Origin: Secundilactobacillus folii
GTDB taxonomy: Bacteria > Bacillota > Bacilli > Lactobacillales > Lactobacillaceae
Assembly: GCF_009720675.1 (NCBI RefSeq)
Contig: NZ_WNJO01000002.1
Coordinates: 248,001-312,000 of the forward strand
Direction of reading: 5' to 3'
Length of the DNA stretch: 64,000 nucleotides
Every line of letters begins with the position of its first letter. Position 1 is the first letter of the stretch. The position numbers and the translations under genes are program-made. Shown here piece after piece: positions 60,198-64,000 of the stretch. Below the pieces are notes generated by a model. That model saw nothing but the letters and a program-made list of their open reading frames with translations. It had not been told where the DNA came from and did no database searches.

Positions 60198-61202
60198 ATG
60201 ACGAAAATTTTAGCGTTTCACGTTCGCGATGACGAACAGGAATTTATTGATCAATGGTCAAAAGAGCACCAGATTCAAGTGGATAGTATTCCGTTACCAA
60301 TTGAGCTTCATGATAATAACATCGAAAAGGTCAAGGGATATGATGGTTTAATTTATAAACAGCGCTCGGTTTTATCTAATAACGAGTCCTTCTACCAAAA
60401 GTTACACGAGTACGGTATTCAGCAAATTGCAACCCGTTCTGTGGGTATCGATACCATCAATCTTGAATTTGCAAAGAAAAACCACATTCGGGTCACCAAT
60501 GTGCCGTCCTATTCACCTGAAGCCGTTGCAGAAATGGCACTGACGCAAGCTATGCAGTTGGTCCGTCATATTCCACAATTAAGTGCTCGTTTACGGGATA
60601 ATAATTACTTTATCGAAGGATTACGGTCACGCGAACTGACCGAATTAACGGTCGGTATCATTGGTGTCGGCCGAATTGGTGGGACGTTAGCGCGGATCTT
60701 CCATTTGCTTGGAGCAACGGTTATCGGCAACGATATTCGGCCTCCGCGCGAGGATATGCGCGGTGTACTCACCTACGTTAGCAAGGAAGAACTGTATAAA
60801 CGTGCGGACATTATTTCAATTCACGTTTGGGGCGGTGCTGACAATGCCCATCTGATTGGCAAAGATCAGTTTGCCCAATTTAAGCCGTCCGCGTTCTTCA
60901 TCAATGATTCCCGGGGCTTCGTTGTCGATACGGATGCACTGGTGACAGCGCTAAAAGAGAAACAACTGGCAGCAGCCGCCATTGACGTTGTCGAAAAGGA
61001 AACTTCAATTTTCAACCATAGTTTTGATGGTGATGAGACGCCTGTACCCGCCTACAACGAGCTTAAGAAGATGCCGAACGTTCTGTTAACGCCACACTCA
61101 GCATTCTTTACCGATCACGCTGTCAAGAATATGGTTATGCAGGCGTTGGATGATACGCTGACGATCATTCAGGGTGGGGTTAGTCCACATGAGATACAAT
61201 AG
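60198..61202 (+). CDS. D-2-hydroxyacid dehydrogenase (D-LDH/D-HicDH-like)
   Basis: A 334-residue NAD-dependent enzyme: RSVGIDTINLEFAKKNHIRVTNVPSYSPEAVAE, the nucleotide loop VGIIGVGRIGGTLARIF, ADIISIHVWG, FFINDSRGFVVDTDALV and LLTPHSAFFTDHA with the catalytic His. It reduces 2-oxoacids, such as those from branched or thio-amino acids or pyruvate, to D-2-hydroxyacids. It is preceded by its own T-box, so the enzyme is expected to act on an amino-acid-derived oxoacid. It is monocistronic. Confidence 0.92.
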   Translation: MTKILAFHVRDDEQEFIDQWSKEHQIQVDSIPLPIELHDNNIEKVKGYDGLIYKQRSVLSNNESFYQKLHEYGIQQIATRSVGIDTINLEFAKKNHIRVTNVPSYSPEAVAEMALTQAMQLVRHIPQLSARLRDNNYFIEGLRSRELTELTVGIIGVGRIGGTLARIFHLLGATVIGNDIRPPREDMRGVLTYVSKEELYKRADIISIHVWGGADNAHLIGKDQFAQFKPSAFFINDSRGFVVDTDALVTALKEKQLAAAAIDVVEKETSIFNHSFDGDETPVPAYNELKKMPNVLLTPHSAFFTDHAVKNMVMQALDDTLTIIQGGVSPHEIQ

Positions 61203-61284
61203 GGTAATATGTCGTTTTTAAGGGCAGAATTACAAACATTAGAATGTTTTTTGAGACATTGTTCAAAATTTATTTGAAAATATA

Positions 61285-61628
61285 TTGACAACGTCGAGTA
61301 TCTGTTTTAATATAATTTTAATCTTTAGCTCATTAAATATTAATTTAAATATAATGACAATGATGGGAAGAGTAATCTTGTTAGTATTCGTACAGAAAGC
61401 CTTTAATTGCTGAGATAAGGCATTTGAACGCAAGATGAAGATGAACCCAGAGTAAGGGTGACGGTCATTTTGGCTGTTACTTCGCAAGGATGCGTTATCG
61501 TCCCCAGCTTGAACACGAGCTGTTGAGGTCTAATGGAAAGTGTCGAAAAATTTCCGTTGGGTAAAATAGGGTGGTACCACGTTGAATGCGTCCCTTATCT
61601 ACAATTTCTGTAGGTAAGGGATTTTTTT
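61285..61628 (+). promoter_or_regulatory. T-box leader (Met specifier) of an amino acid ABC transporter operon
   Basis: TTGACA (61285-61290), 17 bases, TAATAT. The upper stem TCTTG/CAAGA and distal hairpin GCCTT...AAGGC are present, and TGAAG-ATG occurs 19 bases after the distal hairpin exactly as in the metNIQ leader, giving ATG at 61441-61443. The motif AGGGTGGTACCAC is at 61568-61580, and the terminator CCCTTA..CTACA/TGTAG..TAAGGG with T7 ends at 61628. Confidence 0.9.
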
Positions 61629-61655
61629 GTCACTATCTTTTGGGGAGGTTTTTGG

Positions 61656-62447
61656 ATGATCAATATTAGTAATATTCATAAGAGCTTTGGCAATCAAACG
61701 GTTTTGAGCGGAATTGATCTACATGCGCGAACGGGTGATGTGGTTACGTTGATTGGGCCTAGTGGAACGGGTAAAACAACGCTTTTAAAGTGCATTAACT
61801 TGCTTGAAACACCAGATCAAGGTGAGATAGAGATTGATCATGTCAAAATTAAAATTCCCATCACGAATACCAACGAAATTCTGACTCTAAGGCGAAAAAC
61901 AGCGATGGTTTTTCAACAATATAATTTATTCCGTAATCAAACTGTGATTCAAAATATTGTTCAGCCACAGGTATTAGTTAAGAAAACAGATAAGCATACT
62001 GCAAGAGACAGAGCGGAAAAATTTTTAAAAGAAGTTGGCATGCAAGACTATTACCGATACTATCCGGCTCAACTCTCAGGTGGCCAGCAACAGCGAGTTA
62101 GTATTGCTAGAGCATTAGCATTAGATCCAAAGGTGATTTTGTTTGACGAGCCAACTAGTGCACTCGATCCAGAGCTATCAAAGGATGTACTGGAAGCAAT
62201 TCGTAAGGTTGCAGATCTTGGGATTACGATTATTCTTGCTACACATGAGATGCAGTTTGCGGAAGAGATATCAGATCAGGTAATTTTTATGGAGAAAGGA
62301 CAAATTGTTGAGAGTGGCAGTCCGAAGCAAATCTTTTATAATCCCCAAAATGATCGCACTCGGGAGTTTTTAAAGAACTATGTTGTTCGAGCACCAAGAT
62401 TATCAACGTTACCAACAGAAAACAAAAAACAATTTAGGGTGGTCTAA
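61656..62447 (+). CDS. Amino acid ABC transporter ATP-binding protein
   Basis: A 263-residue polar-amino-acid-type ABC ATPase: GPSGTGKTTLLKCIN Walker A, VFQQYNLFRNQTVIQNI (Q-loop), LSGGQQQRVSIARAL, VILFDEPTSALDPEL, and ATHEMQFAEEISDQVIFMEKGQI. RBS GGGGAGG. It is followed by the binding protein after three bases. The Met T-box suggests methionine or a related sulfur amino acid as substrate, although the family also transports cystine, glutamine and others. Confidence 0.94.
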   Translation: MINISNIHKSFGNQTVLSGIDLHARTGDVVTLIGPSGTGKTTLLKCINLLETPDQGEIEIDHVKIKIPITNTNEILTLRRKTAMVFQQYNLFRNQTVIQNIVQPQVLVKKTDKHTARDRAEKFLKEVGMQDYYRYYPAQLSGGQQQRVSIARALALDPKVILFDEPTSALDPELSKDVLEAIRKVADLGITIILATHEMQFAEEISDQVIFMEKGQIVESGSPKQIFYNPQNDRTREFLKNYVVRAPRLSTLPTENKKQFRVV

Positions 62448-62450
62448 GAC

Positions 62451-63272
62451 ATGAAATTTATTAAGCGTATTTTATTCATTATTCCAGTTTGTCTATTAGC
62501 TATCTTTTTAACGGCTTGTGGCAATTCGTCAGGTCAAAGTAAAAAAACTTATAACGTTGCAGTTTCCGCTTCTAGTAAGCCATTAAGTTATACACAAGGC
62601 GGCAAGCTTAAAGGGTATGAAGTCGAGGTCATTAAGCAAGTTGAAAAGAAATTAGGTAACGTAAAGTTTAACATTACCCCAGTATCACAAACAGCCGAAT
62701 TACTTGGTTTAAATTCTAAAAAGTACGATTTTGCAGCTAATGGCTTTTATAGTAATCCTGAAAGAGAAAAGAAGTACTTAATCCCAAAACAAAACGATGC
62801 ATTAAGTTTAGTAAGGGTCTACTACAATAAGAAGAACGTAAAGAAGAACATCTCTAATCTGAATGATCTTTCAGGGTTAAAAGTTGCGCCAGTCAATCCT
62901 GGTGGGGGTATGTATAATCTATTAACAACTTGGAACAAGACCAGTAATAAAAAAATTAACGTAGTCACAAGTGATCAGGTTCCGATGCAGCAGCTCTTGA
63001 AGGGCGTCGATTCAGGTAAATACGATGCGTTGATTGATCCATCCAACTTGGGTGAGCAAAGTATTATTTCAGGACTGAAATTATCAAATGTTGGAACTTC
63101 AAAACCAGTAAGAGCATTCCCAACGTATCTCTTATTCACTAAGAGCAACAAGGCATTATCTAAACGTGTGGATAAAGCCCTCAAAGAATTAAAGAAGGAT
63201 GGTACTTTGGCAAAGTTATCTAAAAAATATTTCGGTGAAAATGTATTTAACTACACGGTTAAGGAAAAATAA
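62451..63272 (+). CDS. Amino acid ABC transporter substrate-binding lipoprotein
   Basis: A 273-residue SBP family 3 protein: signal with lipobox LTACG near residue 23, VAVSASSKPLSYTQGGKLKGYEVEVIKQVEKKL, AANGFYSNPEREKKYLIP, LSGLKVAPVNPGGGMYNLL, KYDALIDPS and a C-terminal LKKDGTLAKLSKKYFGENV motif. It presents an amino acid to the permease that follows. Its start is three bases after the ATPase stop. Confidence 0.93.
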   Translation: MKFIKRILFIIPVCLLAIFLTACGNSSGQSKKTYNVAVSASSKPLSYTQGGKLKGYEVEVIKQVEKKLGNVKFNITPVSQTAELLGLNSKKYDFAANGFYSNPEREKKYLIPKQNDALSLVRVYYNKKNVKKNISNLNDLSGLKVAPVNPGGGMYNLLTTWNKTSNKKINVVTSDQVPMQQLLKGVDSGKYDALIDPSNLGEQSIISGLKLSNVGTSKPVRAFPTYLLFTKSNKALSKRVDKALKELKKDGTLAKLSKKYFGENVFNYTVKEK

Positions 63273-63300
63273 ATTTTTAATTTTAAGAAAGTGGGTAAGT

Positions 63301-64000
63301 GTTATTCATAATTTTGCTTATATTATTGGTCTTTTTCGTCAGTTATTGACAGGAGTACCAATCACGTTAATGTTTATCCTCATCTCCTGGATTATTGGTT
63401 TTGCTTTATCGGGGATAATCACATTGGGAAGATTAAGCCCGAAAAAGTATTTTTCATTTCCTTTAAATACCCTAGTTTCATTTGTTCGAAGCGTTCCAAT
63501 AGTGCTTCAATTATTCTTGGTTTACTACGGTTTTCCAGTATTGGTGGAGAAATTTATTGGGGTAAATATCAATAATATTAATAAAATGGTATTTTGTGTG
63601 ATTACTTTTTCAATATATTATGGCTTTTATCTATCAGAGATTCTTCGCCCGGCCTATCTGTCAGTTAAGCAAGAGCAGCGAGATGCAGCGTTTGGACTTG
63701 GTTATACAAAAAGTCAGGCAAACATCCACGTTATCATCCCACAGATGTTTTCAGTAGCAATTCCTTCTCTTGGCAACGAAGTTATCAATTTAATTCATCA
63801 GTCCTCAATTTTGTTCGTTTTAGGGACAGTCGATTTAATGGGACAGGCAGATATGATCATAACAACTGATTACACTGCATCGCCCTTACTAACTTACTTT
63901 TGCGCTGGAATGATTTACTGGGTGATTACGATTATTGTTTCAATAATTATTCGCCTACTTGAATTTCGAATTGATCGTTACCAAGTCGATGATGTTAAAG
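63301..64000 (+). CDS. Amino acid ABC transporter permease (partial, 5' start unclear)
   Basis: From 63301 the frame stays open to the end of the window and reads as an ABC permease: LLTGVPITLMFILISWIIGFALSGII, SFVRSVPIVLQLFLVYYGFPV, the EAA-type loop KQEQRDAAFGLGYTKSQANIHVIIPQMFS and NEVINLIHQSSILFVLG. The gene continues beyond 64000. No ATG, GTG or TTG occurs in frame between the upstream stop and the first transmembrane segment; the first possible standard start is TTG 63346, without a binding site. Either a rare start (for example ATT 63304 behind AAAGTGGG) is used or a base is missing. Confidence 0.85.

Noticed and set aside
1-64000. CRISPR array, tRNA, rRNA or intact insertion sequence
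   Set aside because: I looked for regular direct repeats, tRNA-like cloverleafs and transposase motifs and found none.

Overview
The window looks like a chromosomal segment from a member of the Lactobacillaceae (low to mid GC, Gram-positive). The reasons are strong AGGAGG-type ribosome binding sites, five T-box leaders, a Gram-positive LexA box, lipobox-type lipoproteins, a tyrosine decarboxylase (tyramine) operon, a PadR-regulated phenolic acid decarboxylase, and a cysK-ctl-cysE sulfur cluster. I cannot assign a genus. I see no rRNA, tRNA, CRISPR array or intact insertion sequence.

Layout. 1-0.7 kb: the end of a branched-chain amino acid carrier, followed by about 1.7 kb with little intact coding. 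2.45-8.0 kb: one operon encoding the three 5-oxoprolinase subunits (PxpB, PxpC, PxpA) interleaved with a biotin carrier protein and a biotin carboxylase, ending in an NRAMP-family transporter. 8.2-10.4 kb: two drug/metabolite exporters. 10.6-13.6 kb: a metal module (atypical P1B ATPase, HMA-domain chaperone, Dps-like ferritin) with two near-identical FNR-type promoters. 13.7-21.9 kb: a fused AbrB-like/membrane protein, a peptide-binding lipoprotein, permeases for drugs/metabolites and nucleobases, a small membrane protein, and an MHS-type symporter. 22.1-24.2 kb: a small independent minus-strand transcript and tandem aldo/keto reductases. 24.4-28 kb: an ABC exporter and a YczE-like membrane protein. 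28.3-29.5 kb: padA-padR. 29.7-34 kb: a Met T-box, metNIQ, luxS and an acetoin/diacetyl reductase. 34-39.6 kb: an unrecognised 723-residue protein, a divergent and possibly second RecA under a LexA box, and small membrane proteins.

40.1-47.6 kb is the tyramine cluster: Tyr T-box, three small genes, tyrS, tyrosine decarboxylase, the tyrosine/tyramine exchanger and NhaC. 48.2-54.0 kb is a lower-GC defence island with an McrB/McrC pair, then a MazG-like pyrophosphohydrolase followed by a GIY-YIG/DUF2075 ATPase. 54.2-64 kb is an amino-acid-responsive region: a T-box (probably Met) on an LDH2-family dehydrogenase; a cysteine-rich leader peptide with attenuator hairpins ahead of cysK-ctl-cysE; a T-box with an apparent AAA codon on a D-2-hydroxyacid dehydrogenase; and a Met T-box on an amino acid ABC transporter that runs off the end of the window.

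The signals most worth checking are the cysteine leader-peptide attenuator (56.6-56.85 kb), the MazG plus GIY-YIG/DUF2075 pair (51.9-54.0 kb), the Tyr T-box separated from tyrS by three small genes (40.1-41.3 kb), the twin FNR-like promoters of the metal module, the structured leader of the nucleobase permease with a possible pseudoknot (20.08-20.39 kb), and the small transcript at 22.12-22.28 kb. All functional calls rest on reading motifs and context. No database search was run.
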